Positions 46,039 through 53,242 of a stretch of 64,000 bases of DNA are shown here, piece by piece. Source of the DNA: Pontibacillus yanchengensis (lineage in GTDB: Bacteria; Bacillota; Bacilli; Bacillales; BH030062); contig NZ_WMEU01000002.1 in NCBI RefSeq assembly GCF_009856295.1, positions 372,001 to 436,000 on the forward strand. Direction: 5' to 3'. The notes below the pieces were generated by a model that saw nothing but the letters and a program-made list of their open reading frames with translations, was not told where the DNA came from and did not search any database. Position 1 is the stretch's first letter, and the number at the start of each line of letters is the position of its first letter. The position numbers were made by a program, and so were the translations under genes.

Positions 46039-47121
46039 ATGGAAAAATTCATACAAAATCTAATGCAAGAACAAAATGAAACGTTTATGCCTTTTGATAC
46101 CTTTATTTCGTATGCTCTTTATCATCCTGTTCATGGATATTATCAAAAGCAGCGAACGAAAATAGGGACAAAAGGTGATTTTTATACCTCTAGCCATGTA
46201 GGCGAAATCTTTGGAAAATTAGTTGCTTATTATTTTGATAGGGTGGCCAGATGTGCTCGCTTGCCTTTGCATATATGTGAAATTGGTGGAGGGGATGGTC
46301 GTTTTGCACGGACTGTATGTGAAACATTAGCTAACTTAAAAAGGGATTTTAAGTATGATTTAATAGATATAAGCACAGCGAACCAACGAATAGCAAGTGA
46401 ATTAGTTAATGATTTTCAGGAGTGTAGAGTTTATGATTCACTAACAGCTTGGGGAGAAGAACGTGTCGGTTTTTCTGGGATATTTTTTTCAAATGAATGG
46501 TTAGATGCACAACCTGTTAAAGTAGTCAAAAAAGAGCAAGGGGTAATTTATGAAATAGGAATATCTGTTCGTGATAATAAATTAATTGAAGCGAAACGTC
46601 CTGCCGATGAAGTAATTACAAAGTTCTTGGATGACTATGAATATAAGTTTAAGGATGGACAAAAAATGGAAGTCCCTTTATATATGAGTGAGCAGGCATC
46701 ATCTCTTTCCTCCTATTTAAAGAAGGGGATAATCGTGACGGTTGATTATGGTTATACGCATCATGAATGCTCTCAACCATCAAGAAGGAATGGTAGTCTA
46801 AGAGGGTACAAAAGTCATCAAGTTATTGATAACATTTTGGAGAAACCTGGAGCTTACGATATCACACATCATGTACATTGGGATACATGGGAAAAAATTT
46901 CTGAAGAAAAAGGATTACAATCAGTAAGTAGAACAAAACAGAATGAATGGCTCCTCCAATTGGGAATTCTTGACCATTTGAAAACAAATACCAATGGGGA
47001 CCCATTTTCCTGTAATCAAAAACAAAATCGCGCAATACGATCTTTTGTATTAGGCGACCAAATGACAAACAGCTTTGACGTATGTATTCAATCAAAGAAT
47101 GTAAGTCTTGTATGTTCCTAG
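46039..47121 (+). CDS. MidA/NDUFAF7-type SAM-dependent methyltransferase
   Basis: This is a class I methyltransferase of the DUF185/MidA family, whose mitochondrial members methylate an arginine of respiratory complex I. The bacterial target is unknown. The 360-residue protein has FISYALYHPVHGYYQ, KGDFYTSSHVGEIFG, the SAM motif ICEIGGGDGRFAR, the FSNEWLDAQPV motif, VTVDYG and GAYDITHHVHWD. ATG 46039 follows a very strong GGGAGGAGG; an open extension back to 45877 (54 codons) has no site and looks non-coding. It converges on yqgY with a shared terminator. Confidence 0.88.
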   Translation: MEKFIQNLMQEQNETFMPFDTFISYALYHPVHGYYQKQRTKIGTKGDFYTSSHVGEIFGKLVAYYFDRVARCARLPLHICEIGGGDGRFARTVCETLANLKRDFKYDLIDISTANQRIASELVNDFQECRVYDSLTAWGEERVGFSGIFFSNEWLDAQPVKVVKKEQGVIYEIGISVRDNKLIEAKRPADEVITKFLDDYEYKFKDGQKMEVPLYMSEQASSLSSYLKKGIIVTVDYGYTHHECSQPSRRNGSLRGYKSHQVIDNILEKPGAYDITHHVHWDTWEKISEEKGLQSVSRTKQNEWLLQLGILDHLKTNTNGDPFSCNQKQNRAIRSFVLGDQMTNSFDVCIQSKNVSLVCS

Positions 47122-47123
47122 AA

Positions 47124-47169
47124 CAAAAAAAACCCTGCGTTTAATTGATAAAACGCAGGAGCTTTTTTT
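47124..47169. terminator. Bidirectional terminator between the methyltransferase gene and yqgY
   Basis: A 9-bp GC-rich stem (47134-47142 with 47151-47159) is flanked by an A8 tract and a T8 tract, suited to both convergent genes. Confidence 0.9.
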
Positions 47170-47411
47170 TAGTGCCCAAATGATGGGGTTAATAAGAATG
47201 CAGTATAATACGTAAATCCGATAAAGAAGACCGTTAAATAAGCGCCAAATATGTACATATACATACGCTCGGATAGTTTGAGATAACTTAATGTTATGAA
47301 AAATACTGTTTGAACTAAGAATAAAATCGTCGCGTCTGGCATTTCACCGACAAAAAACATAACAGTGAAAATTCCTGTCCAAAAGGCAAGTACGCGGAAC
47401 ATACGATCCAT
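47169..47411 (-). CDS. yqgY: DUF2626 membrane protein (YqgY)
   Basis: The 80-residue membrane protein has three hydrophobic segments (RVLAFWTGIFTVMFFVG, TILFLVQTVFFITLSYL, and YIFGAYLTVFFIGFTYYTAFLL). Its size and position fit B. subtilis YqgY (DUF2626), of unknown function. The start at 47411 follows AAAGGAGGGGG; the frame extends 27 codons upstream through that site, so the longer version is rejected. It is divergent from mgsR across a 340-bp AT-rich region. Confidence 0.82.
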   Translation of the reverse strand: MDRMFRVLAFWTGIFTVMFFVGEMPDATILFLVQTVFFITLSYLKLSERMYMYIFGAYLTVFFIGFTYYTAFLLTPSFGH

Positions 47412-47685
47412 ACCGAATCCCCCTCCTTTATCCCAAAGGTGACTTATCATGGTAATTATAAACGACTTAAGCAAGATTGTAAATGTATTCATGTAAACAG
47501 CATCGATAATTCAATTATAGCATGTAGACATATATTAGTTATTTACTTCTTTACATAAAATTATACTTAATCCTTTAACATAAATAATTCTATTTTAAAT
47601 TATGTCATACCACTTCTTAATCATTTATAAACACTTCTTTTTCAAAAAAATTCAAAGAAATTTCAAGCAAATAAGTGTACAAATG

Positions 47686-47714
47686 TTGAACAAAAATTAT
47701 ACAATGTATATAAC
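47686..47714 (+). promoter_or_regulatory. Candidate sigma-A promoter of mgsR
   Basis: TTGAAC (47686-47691) and TATAAC (47709-47714) are 17 bp apart and about 37 bp upstream of the mgsR start. The region 47412-47751 is very AT-rich and otherwise shows no gene. A sigma-B promoter, as used in B. subtilis, was not evident to me. Confidence 0.45.
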
Positions 47715-47751
47715 AGAATTCCTTGAGACATAAAAAAGGAGAGATTTATAC

Positions 47752-48138
47752 ATGAGTGAATTGAAATTTTATACGTATCCTAGTTGTACATCTTGTAGAA
47801 GAACAAAGGCATGGTTGAAAAATCAGGAGGTTACTTTTAAAGAACGTCACATCTTTCGTGAAACTCCAACGTATGACGAATTATTAGAAATATTACAATT
47901 AACAACAAACGGTATCGACGAAATATTGGCGACACGTGGAAAAACTTATAAATCATTAGACGTTGATGTAGATAATTTAAGCATTTCAGAATTTATAGAA
48001 TTGGTGATGAATGAACCTAAATTGTTAAGAAGGCCAATTGTAACCGATGGCGAAAAGTTAGTAGTGGGATATAACGAAGATGGTTTGAAGAGTATTGCAA
48101 AAGTAAAACAGGATTTCCTTTTATCTAATATTTCATAA
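47752..48138 (+). CDS. mgsR: Spx-family stress regulator MgsR
   Basis: This ArsC-fold protein binds RNA polymerase alpha and redirects transcription during stress. The 128-residue protein has the redox switch CTSC (C12 and C15) after FYTYPS, then RRTKAWLK, ERHIFRETPTYDELLEIL and LLRRPIVTDGEKLVVGYN, all typical of MgsR/Spx. The similarity to B. subtilis MgsR is high across the length. In B. subtilis it controls a sub-regulon of the sigma-B stress response. GGAGAG precedes the ATG. Confidence 0.93.
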   Translation: MSELKFYTYPSCTSCRRTKAWLKNQEVTFKERHIFRETPTYDELLEILQLTTNGIDEILATRGKTYKSLDVDVDNLSISEFIELVMNEPKLLRRPIVTDGEKLVVGYNEDGLKSIAKVKQDFLLSNIS

Positions 48139-48191
48139 ATTAATTACCTCTCCCTTGTAAATATAAACATTTATATGAAATGTTGATGAAT

Positions 48192-48232
48192 ATACAAAAC
48201 ACCCTGGCAAACGATGCCAGGGTGTTTTGTAT
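48192..48232. terminator. Bidirectional terminator between mgsR and tRNA-Gln
   Basis: A perfect 18-bp stem (48192-48209 with 48215-48232) encloses a 5-nt loop. TGTTTTGTAT supplies the weak U tract in both directions. Confidence 0.82.
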
Positions 48233-48242
48233 AATAGTAGAA

Positions 48243-48314
48243 CTGGGCTAGAAGGATTCGAACCTTCGCATGACGGAATCAAAATCCGCTGCCTTACCGC
48301 TTGGCTATAGCCCA
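48243..48314 (-). tRNA. tRNA-Gln (TTG)
   Basis: On the minus strand the acceptor TGGGCTA pairs with TAGCCCA and the anticodon loop is TTTTGAT with TTG. The T-loop is GGTTCGAATCC. The discriminator is G and no CCA is encoded (TTC follows), in contrast to the six tRNAs of the cluster at 17.8-18.4 kb. CCA must be added by tRNA nucleotidyltransferase. Promoter-like TTGGGA and TATTGT with a 17-bp spacer lie at 48351-48323. Confidence 0.92.
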
Positions 48315-48322
48315 ATGGAAAT

Positions 48323-48351
48323 ACAATAATATCTTACCAACTTTCTCCCAA
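48323..48351 (-). promoter_or_regulatory. Candidate promoter of tRNA-Gln
   Basis: On the minus strand, TTGGGA (48351-48346) and TATTGT (48328-48323) are 17 bp apart, with the tRNA start 9 bp downstream. This fits a promoter, but the comG operon ends just upstream without a clear terminator. Confidence 0.4.
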
Positions 48352-48367
48352 TCTTATACGTAGAAAA

Positions 48368-48766
48368 TTAATTTTTTTCAAGGTTGGTTTGTAAAGATGG
48401 GAATGATATATATTGTACAACTCCTTTCGTACTATTATTTTTAGTCTTAATGTGATATTCGACTCGAATGTTTTGATCATCTTGTAAACTTCCTCGTACT
48501 GTTGCATGACCATAAGGGTACTCATATACGTAATGTTGATCCAACTGAAATGATTGCTCCCTTGATTTTTGAAGCACGGTTGCATGTGCCATTTGAAACA
48601 AGGTTTCGAGTTGAATTTGTTCTCTTTCATTTTTAGTGAATAGCTGACTGTGTTGGAGTTCAAGTAATAACGCTGAGATAATAATCAAGGTGAATGTTGT
48701 TAATGCAAGAAGTAGAGGTAATACATATCCATTATCGTTCTGGAATAAGGCTGAAAACTTTTTCAT
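48368..48766 (-). CDS. comGG: Competence pseudopilus minor component ComGG
   Basis: This is the last gene of the comG operon. The 132-residue protein starts MKKFSALFQNDNGYVLPLLLALTTF, a membrane helix of the minor pseudopilin type, followed by a short polar domain ending in FPSLQTNLEKN. It lacks a classical GFTL cleavage motif, as B. subtilis ComGG does. It overlaps comGF by 35 bp, so it is translationally coupled. Assignment rests mainly on position and architecture. Confidence 0.78.
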   Translation of the reverse strand: MKKFSALFQNDNGYVLPLLLALTTFTLIIISALLLELQHSQLFTKNEREQIQLETLFQMAHATVLQKSREQSFQLDQHYVYEYPYGHATVRGSLQDDQNIRVEYHIKTKNNSTKGVVQYISFPSLQTNLEKN

Positions 48767-49166
48767 AAGAATCCCCCTTAGTGGTAGTAACAGACATTAC
48801 TAGGATATACTCATTTTCTGATACGGTATGGAAGTCTGTGACGTCGTGTATTAATATTTCATGGCCTTGACCATTTACTTGTCTACGTACACTAGATCCA
48901 TATTGTTCAATCGTTATTCGCTTTCCGTCTGATTGAAGAAGATCAATTCCTCTAGGAGTATGAGTGAGGTGAATCGTTTTATGAATCTCATCTTGAATAA
49001 AGTGAAATAATTGATTCGCATCCATATCTTTCAATGTAGAGTATGGTTTATAAGTGGCTATTTGTTTTACGACAAAAGGTAAACTACTAAGAATAAGGAG
49101 GGAGAGGATCAATGCAAATAATGCTTCAATGAACGTAAAACCGTTTTTAATCATAGGTTTTTGCAT
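48732..49166 (-). CDS. comGF: Competence minor pseudopilin ComGF
   Basis: The 144-residue type IV pilin-like protein has the prepilin motif NGFTFIEALFALIL (processed by ComC after Gly) and a hydrophobic stalk. The polar globular domain has the ComGF pattern (MDANQLFHFIQDEI, QYGSSVRRQVNGQGHEILIHDVTDF). It is required, with the other minor pseudopilins, for assembly of the transformation pseudopilus. The start at 49166 overlaps comGE by 20 bp. Confidence 0.88.
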   Translation of the reverse strand: MQKPMIKNGFTFIEALFALILSLLILSSLPFVVKQIATYKPYSTLKDMDANQLFHFIQDEIHKTIHLTHTPRGIDLLQSDGKRITIEQYGSSVRRQVNGQGHEILIHDVTDFHTVSENEYILVMSVTTTKGDSYEKVFSLIPER

Positions 49167-49491
49167 AGAAACATTCCTGGGATTCTTTTTTCCGTTTGTT
49201 TTCCCATTTTACGCATCCTTTTATTAAGTTTGTTTCCTGTTTAAAGGTGAAAAAAATATGGTTTTGTTCGTGAATTTTTGAATAAGAAGTAGGGAAAATG
49301 GTTGTGGAATCCCATATGACATATTGCAACTCACTATGAAGCAGATGCATCATCATACGATTTTCTTCAAATTGTAGTTGCTCTTTGTGGATGGTTAAGA
49401 GGGAGGGGAGTAGGAATAACATTACAAAAATATATATGGAGAAAGCATATAATCCAGTAATCGCTAAGTAGCCTTTATCGTTCTGTAACAT
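49147..49491 (-). CDS. comGE: Competence minor pseudopilin ComGE
   Basis: The 114-residue protein has one N-terminal membrane helix (YLAITGLYAFSIYIFVMLFLL) and a short polar domain. The prepilin motif is degenerate, as is common for ComGE. ATG 49491 follows AAAGGAAGG; the frame is open to 49581 but that part precedes the site and overlaps comGD extensively. Overlap with comGD is 17 bp. Confidence 0.72.
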   Translation of the reverse strand: MLQNDKGYLAITGLYAFSIYIFVMLFLLPSLLTIHKEQLQFEENRMMMHLLHSELQYVIWDSTTIFPTSYSKIHEQNHIFFTFKQETNLIKGCVKWENKRKKESQECFYAKTYD

Positions 49492-49912
49492 AAAACCTTC
49501 CTTTTCCAAATGGAAAAACCATTTTATAAGACTTCGTTGGCGTACGTATATAAAACGTTCCAGGTGATCTGATTCTTCCATTTACATCAAAATAAATTTT
49601 ATTTGTGGAGGTAAACGTTTCGATCCACCACCCCTTGGGATATGGTACTTCTCGTATTAAACGGTGATTATATATTTCGTAATGATCCTTTTTTAGAAAT
49701 ACACTATAGGTTTCTCCTTCTGTCATTGTATCTTGTTGTATGGAGAGGATATCCGTTTTTAATTGCTTTAAAAACAGGTCCTCTTTGTATTCTCTATAGA
49801 TGGATGTTGATAGTGGAATTGTAATAGACAATAGCACTGTCCAAATAGATAAAACCATCAGCATTTCTACTAATGTGAAACCATTACGGTGAAGAGGTGC
49901 ATCATTCTTCAC
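49475..49912 (-). CDS. comGD: Competence minor pseudopilin ComGD
   Basis: The 145-residue pilin-like protein has the prepilin cleavage motif NGFTLVEMLMVLSIW, a hydrophobic stalk, and a globular domain ending in FYVTER. A GTG at 49912 is the apparent start and overlaps the end of comGC by 11 bp, so translation is probably coupled; no strong ribosome-binding site is visible. Confidence 0.88.
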   Translation of the reverse strand: MKNDAPLHRNGFTLVEMLMVLSIWTVLLSITIPLSTSIYREYKEDLFLKQLKTDILSIQQDTMTEGETYSVFLKKDHYEIYNHRLIREVPYPKGWWIETFTSTNKIYFDVNGRIRSPGTFYIRTPTKSYKMVFPFGKGRFYVTER

Positions 49913-50207
49913 TTTTTCGCTTAACTAGCCCATTAGCTTCCATTATTAGTTCGTCTCCATTAGGGCAAGTTTCACTTTCTAAATATCCATCAGACATTAG
50001 AACATTAATACTCTCTGGAAACTCCCCTTTATCCATTTCATAAGTGTGGGCTTGTGTTTCTACGAGCTTAATAAATGCTTCACATCCCTTGTTCTGAACC
50101 ACAGAATTGTTTGTAGAAATATGTGGAATGGTGATGAGTAATAAAGTAGAGATGATCATCAAAACAATTAACATCTCGATAAGTGTAAAGCCTTTTTCAT
50201 TTTTCAT
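49902..50207 (-). CDS. comGC: Major competence pseudopilin ComGC
   Basis: This is the main structural subunit of the transformation pseudopilus. The 101-residue pre-protein starts MKNEKGFTLIEMLIVLMII, with prepilin peptidase (ComC) cleavage expected after Gly-6. The two cysteines (KGCEAF and ETCPNG) correspond to the intramolecular disulfide of B. subtilis ComGC, formed by BdbDC. GGAAG precedes the ATG. It is fourth-largest in the operon but usually the most abundant product. Confidence 0.94.
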   Translation of the reverse strand: MKNEKGFTLIEMLIVLMIISTLLLITIPHISTNNSVVQNKGCEAFIKLVETQAHTYEMDKGEFPESINVLMSDGYLESETCPNGDELIMEANGLVKRKSEE

Positions 50208-50222
50208 AATGGAACTTCCTCT

Positions 50223-51284
50223 CTACATTTGATTCATCCATTGGAATAAGGGCATCATGATAGATGCGTAAATAACCATAATTAATATACCTAAAAACAG
50301 AAATAACGAGGGTTGAATCCAATTTAAAATACGATGAATGATGAATTGAATTTCCTCCATCATCCAGTGAGCATAAATGTCTAAATCCATTTCAAGGTTT
50401 CCATCATGTTGATTTCTCTGGATGATTGTTGCTAAATCTTTTTCTAAAAAATATTGGTTTGAAATTAATATATGAAATCCCTCACCTTCGCTTAATCCTG
50501 TGTATAGAGAACTGGAATAACAACTGAGGATAGGAAAATGCTGCTGGGTTTTCATAATAAGTAAACACTTTTGGATTGGAAGCCCTATTGAAAGCAATGA
50601 GCTCAAGTGATAAGCAAATAAGAATGTAGTTTGTTTTTGAAGAAAGGTTCTAAATACTGGGAGGTTTTGATAAATGGTGAGGCGATTTTGGAAAGAAATA
50701 TAACGAGAGAGAATGCTCCACACGATACTGGTTACGATTAAGGTACTGATAAGAATGATAAAACCATAAAGGAATCGATCCATCCATTTCACTGTGTTTA
50801 ACAAATCTGTTTCAGTTATATTCATTGACGAAAAAAGACTGATAAAGGAAGGAAGTAAATGAGCTTTGACAAATATAATCAAGCTAATCATGATAAACAA
50901 TAAAATAGCTGGATATTGTATTGCCTTTTTTCCTTTAAGGATGAATTCTTGCTGCTTCATCACTAATTGAACGCTTTGATCTAAAGCATGTCGCAAATTC
51001 CCATAAGCTTTTGAAAAATAAAGATAGGATACGACATATTTTGAGAATCCTTGTGAGGATAAAACTTGATCAAGGGATTGGCCTGACAATAAACCGTCTT
51101 TAATGCTTGTAACTAGTGCCTTTTGTTGGGGATCAAATTGTAAAACTTCCAAAGCGGAAACAAGGGGGTATCCTCTCCCGATAAGAAGAGAGAGTCTCTT
51201 AAGAAATCGTTCTTGTTTACGTAAAGGTACAGAATGCTGAAACCAAGACTTAAATAATTTGCTTTGAAATGTAGCCAAGCGCAT
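50223..51284 (-). CDS. comGB: Competence pseudopilus platform protein ComGB
   Basis: This is the polytopic inner-membrane protein of the GspF/PilC family that anchors pseudopilus assembly. The 353-residue protein has two T2SS-F repeats (about 20-140 and 215-335) and three membrane segments (about 125-145, 165-190 and 325-350). It starts at ATG 51284 after TAAGGAGG. Overlap with the 3-prime end of comGA is 35 bp. Confidence 0.93.
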   Translation of the reverse strand: MRLATFQSKLFKSWFQHSVPLRKQERFLKRLSLLIGRGYPLVSALEVLQFDPQQKALVTSIKDGLLSGQSLDQVLSSQGFSKYVVSYLYFSKAYGNLRHALDQSVQLVMKQQEFILKGKKAIQYPAILLFIMISLIIFVKAHLLPSFISLFSSMNITETDLLNTVKWMDRFLYGFIILISTLIVTSIVWSILSRYISFQNRLTIYQNLPVFRTFLQKQTTFLFAYHLSSLLSIGLPIQKCLLIMKTQQHFPILSCYSSSLYTGLSEGEGFHILISNQYFLEKDLATIIQRNQHDGNLEMDLDIYAHWMMEEIQFIIHRILNWIQPSLFLFLGILIMVIYASIMMPLFQWMNQM

Positions 51285-52257
51285 AGGCTTTCCTCCTTAA
51301 ACGAGGAAAAGATGGGAAGGATTGATCTTGGTAAGGAGATATTCCATTAAAGGCATTTAATAAATGATTGTTATCTAACAGCTCCAGAATAGCTGCTCTA
51401 GTGTGTGGAGTACTTACCTCATCATGTTGAAGGAGTGGTAGTAGTTGTTGGGATGCTACGGCTACTAAGGTTTGCTGAAGATCCGTTTTTGTGACACCCA
51501 TTTCCAACATTCTTGATAGTGTACCAAATGCGTCTTTAGCATGTAAGCTCGACAACACAAGGTGGCCAGTTTGCGCTGCTCTGATAGCAAATTTAGCTGT
51601 CGTAGCATCTCTTATTTCTCCTACCATGAGAATATCAGGATCATGACGTAAAGCAGCTTTTAAACCTGCGTTGTAATCAATACCTGCTTTTTCATTTACC
51701 TGTACTTGGAGAATATCTTTGAGTTGATTTTCAATGGGGTCCTCTAACGTAATCGTTTGAACTGACCGTTCCGCTAAAAGTGATTGAAGTAATGCGTATA
51801 ATGTAGTTGTTTTGCCACTTCCTGTGGGGCCTGTGAATAAAACCAGCCCTGCCCTGTGATTCATCCAAGACTTAATGCGTTGTAACTGGTTAGGGTATAA
51901 AAATAGTTCATTTAGCTGTGGTACTTGTCTTTGAGGGAGAATTCGAATGGCTAGACTTTCAGTTGATTGGACGGGTAGCGTTGATAATCGCAAAGCGTAG
52001 GACTCTTTATCCTCCTTAAGAAAGGAAACTCCGTTTTGAGGAATTAGTATTTCTCCAATGTCCATACCAGATGTGAATTTCAAATAGGAGAGGAGTTGTT
52101 CATATTTGGAGAGGGAGAGGGTTTGTTTGTGAATTCGATTTCCATGGATACGATAATAGATAAATACATTATCTCCAAACGGACAAAAATGGATATCTGA
52201 TGCTTGTGAGGAAATAGCATTGGAGAGAAGTTCATCGGTTTCTTGTGACACATTCAT
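51250..52257 (-). CDS. comGA: Competence assembly ATPase ComGA
   Basis: This hexameric secretion ATPase powers assembly of the pseudopilus for DNA uptake. The 335-residue protein has an N-terminal domain (QASDIHFCPFG), Walker A GPTGSGKTT (K149), an Asp box (TLEDPIE), Walker B LMVGEIRD and the His box TGHLVLSSLHAKDA. The C-terminal Cys4 zinc motif seen in many GspE/PilB-like ATPases is absent; no CxxC occurs there. The ATG at 52257 is 13 nt from AGGAGG, which is better spaced for a short out-of-frame frame starting at 52264. It is the first gene of comG. Confidence 0.94.
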   Translation of the reverse strand: MNVSQETDELLSNAISSQASDIHFCPFGDNVFIYYRIHGNRIHKQTLSLSKYEQLLSYLKFTSGMDIGEILIPQNGVSFLKEDKESYALRLSTLPVQSTESLAIRILPQRQVPQLNELFLYPNQLQRIKSWMNHRAGLVLFTGPTGSGKTTTLYALLQSLLAERSVQTITLEDPIENQLKDILQVQVNEKAGIDYNAGLKAALRHDPDILMVGEIRDATTAKFAIRAAQTGHLVLSSLHAKDAFGTLSRMLEMGVTKTDLQQTLVAVASQQLLPLLQHDEVSTPHTRAAILELLDNNHLLNAFNGISPYQDQSFPSFPRLRRKAYALGYISKQII

Positions 52258-52305
52258 TTTTCATATAACACCTCCTGTTTTTAACTCCAGTTACTTACTT
52301 TCGAC

Positions 52306-52347
52306 AAAAACTCTTATATTCCTTTTTTCTTTTAAAAATTTTTTCTT
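52306..52347 (-). promoter_or_regulatory. Possible ComK box upstream of comGA
   Basis: Two AT-boxes resembling AAAA-N5-TTTT can be read on the minus strand: AAGAAAAAATTTT (52347-52335, one mismatch) and TATAAGAGTTTTT (52318-52306, two mismatches), 16 bp apart. The local AT-richness makes chance likely, and B. subtilis spacing is usually 8, 18 or 31 bp. Confidence 0.3.
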
Positions 52348-52414
52348 GGAAATGAACCTTGTATATTCGCTATAATGAATCATTAAGATGTACTTGAAAT
52401 GAAAGGAGTAGACT

Positions 52415-52915
52415 ATGATGAAAATTTATCTGATTGGTTTTATGGGAAGTGGAAAATCGAGTGTAGGAAAAAATCTAGCCACTTCCTTAGGCATTTCTTT
52501 CTTTGACACGGATTCGTATATAGAAGAATATACAGAAAAAGCTATCCCAGCTATATTTGCTGATGAAGGGGAGGAGGGCTTTAGACATTATGAATCAAAT
52601 GCATTAGAGCAGCTGAGCGGTATAGAAGCGGTCGTTGCAACTGGTGGTGGCATAATTGAGAAAACAAGAAACAAGGATATCATGGATGAAGATGGAATCA
52701 TAGTATATTTACATACAAATTTTGAAACAATAAGTCAACGGCTTCAAGAAGATAAAAATCGTCCACTTTGGAATCAAGATTTGAATAAACGAAAAGCTTT
52801 ATATGAAAGACGTTTACCAATGTATAAACAATTTTCTCATTATATAGTTGAAACAGATGATAAAGAAGTGGAAGATATCATTTATGAGATTGAAGATGTT
52901 ATGAAATTCTCCTAA
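52415..52915 (+). CDS. aroK: Shikimate kinase
   Basis: The enzyme phosphorylates the 3-OH of shikimate with ATP in aromatic amino acid synthesis. The 166-residue protein has Walker A GFMGSGKSSVG (K14), the shikimate-binding DTDSYIEE and GFRHYES, and the GGG motif. The RPLW lid follows (KNRPLWNQ). ATG 52415 and the adjacent ATG 52418 both fit AAAGGAG. Upstream, TATAAT (52371-52376) forms a -10, with TTGGAA (52346) as a weak -35 at 19 bp. It is divergent from comGA. Confidence 0.92.
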   Translation: MMKIYLIGFMGSGKSSVGKNLATSLGISFFDTDSYIEEYTEKAIPAIFADEGEEGFRHYESNALEQLSGIEAVVATGGGIIEKTRNKDIMDEDGIIVYLHTNFETISQRLQEDKNRPLWNQDLNKRKALYERRLPMYKQFSHYIVETDDKEVEDIIYEIEDVMKFS

Positions 52916-52959
52916 CAAGGACATAATAGTAATAAATGCACAATTCAGAGGTGAGTGTT

Positions 52960-53154
52960 ATGTCTGGTAATGACTATGTGAAATTCATGACTCAAGAATT
53001 AGTGAAATACATGGACATGCCACATGAAGAAAAGCAGAAGCGGAAAGAAGACAAAAAGCTTCAGCGCCAACCTGCTTCAACTCAGATGTTTGGTGTATTG
53101 CCATTTGCGATTAAATTTTTGTTCAAACGTAATAAAGGAAAAAACAGAGGGTAG
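52960..53154 (+). CDS. yqzE: YqzE family small protein
   Basis: The 64-residue basic protein begins MSGNDYVKFMTQELVKYMDMP and carries a Lys/Arg/Glu-rich middle and one weakly hydrophobic stretch (TQMFGVLPFAIKFLFK). This is the YqzE family, found beside comG in Bacilli, of unknown function. GAGGTGAG precedes the ATG at 52960; the frame extends eight codons upstream through this site. It follows aroK by 44 bp and probably shares its transcript. Confidence 0.85.
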   Translation: MSGNDYVKFMTQELVKYMDMPHEEKQKRKEDKKLQRQPASTQMFGVLPFAIKFLFKRNKGKNRG

Positions 53155-53179
53155 TTTTTATTACCCTCTGTTTTTTTTT
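53141..53179. terminator. Terminator of aroK-yqzE
   Basis: A perfect 13-bp stem (53141-53153 with 53162-53174) ends in a T9 tract and includes the yqzE stop. The leading A tract may also help stop the yqhH-yqhG transcript from the other side. Confidence 0.9.
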
Positions 53180-53242
53180 GCTAGAAGATATCTAGTTCCA
53201 GCTTCTATGCCTTTTGGTGTGTTAGACGCATTGATTTTTCCT

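Noticed and set aside
47540-47620. Further PhoP-like hexamers between yqgY and mgsR
   Set aside because: Only two of several TTTACA-like words keep the 11-bp spacing in a very AT-rich stretch, so chance is likely.
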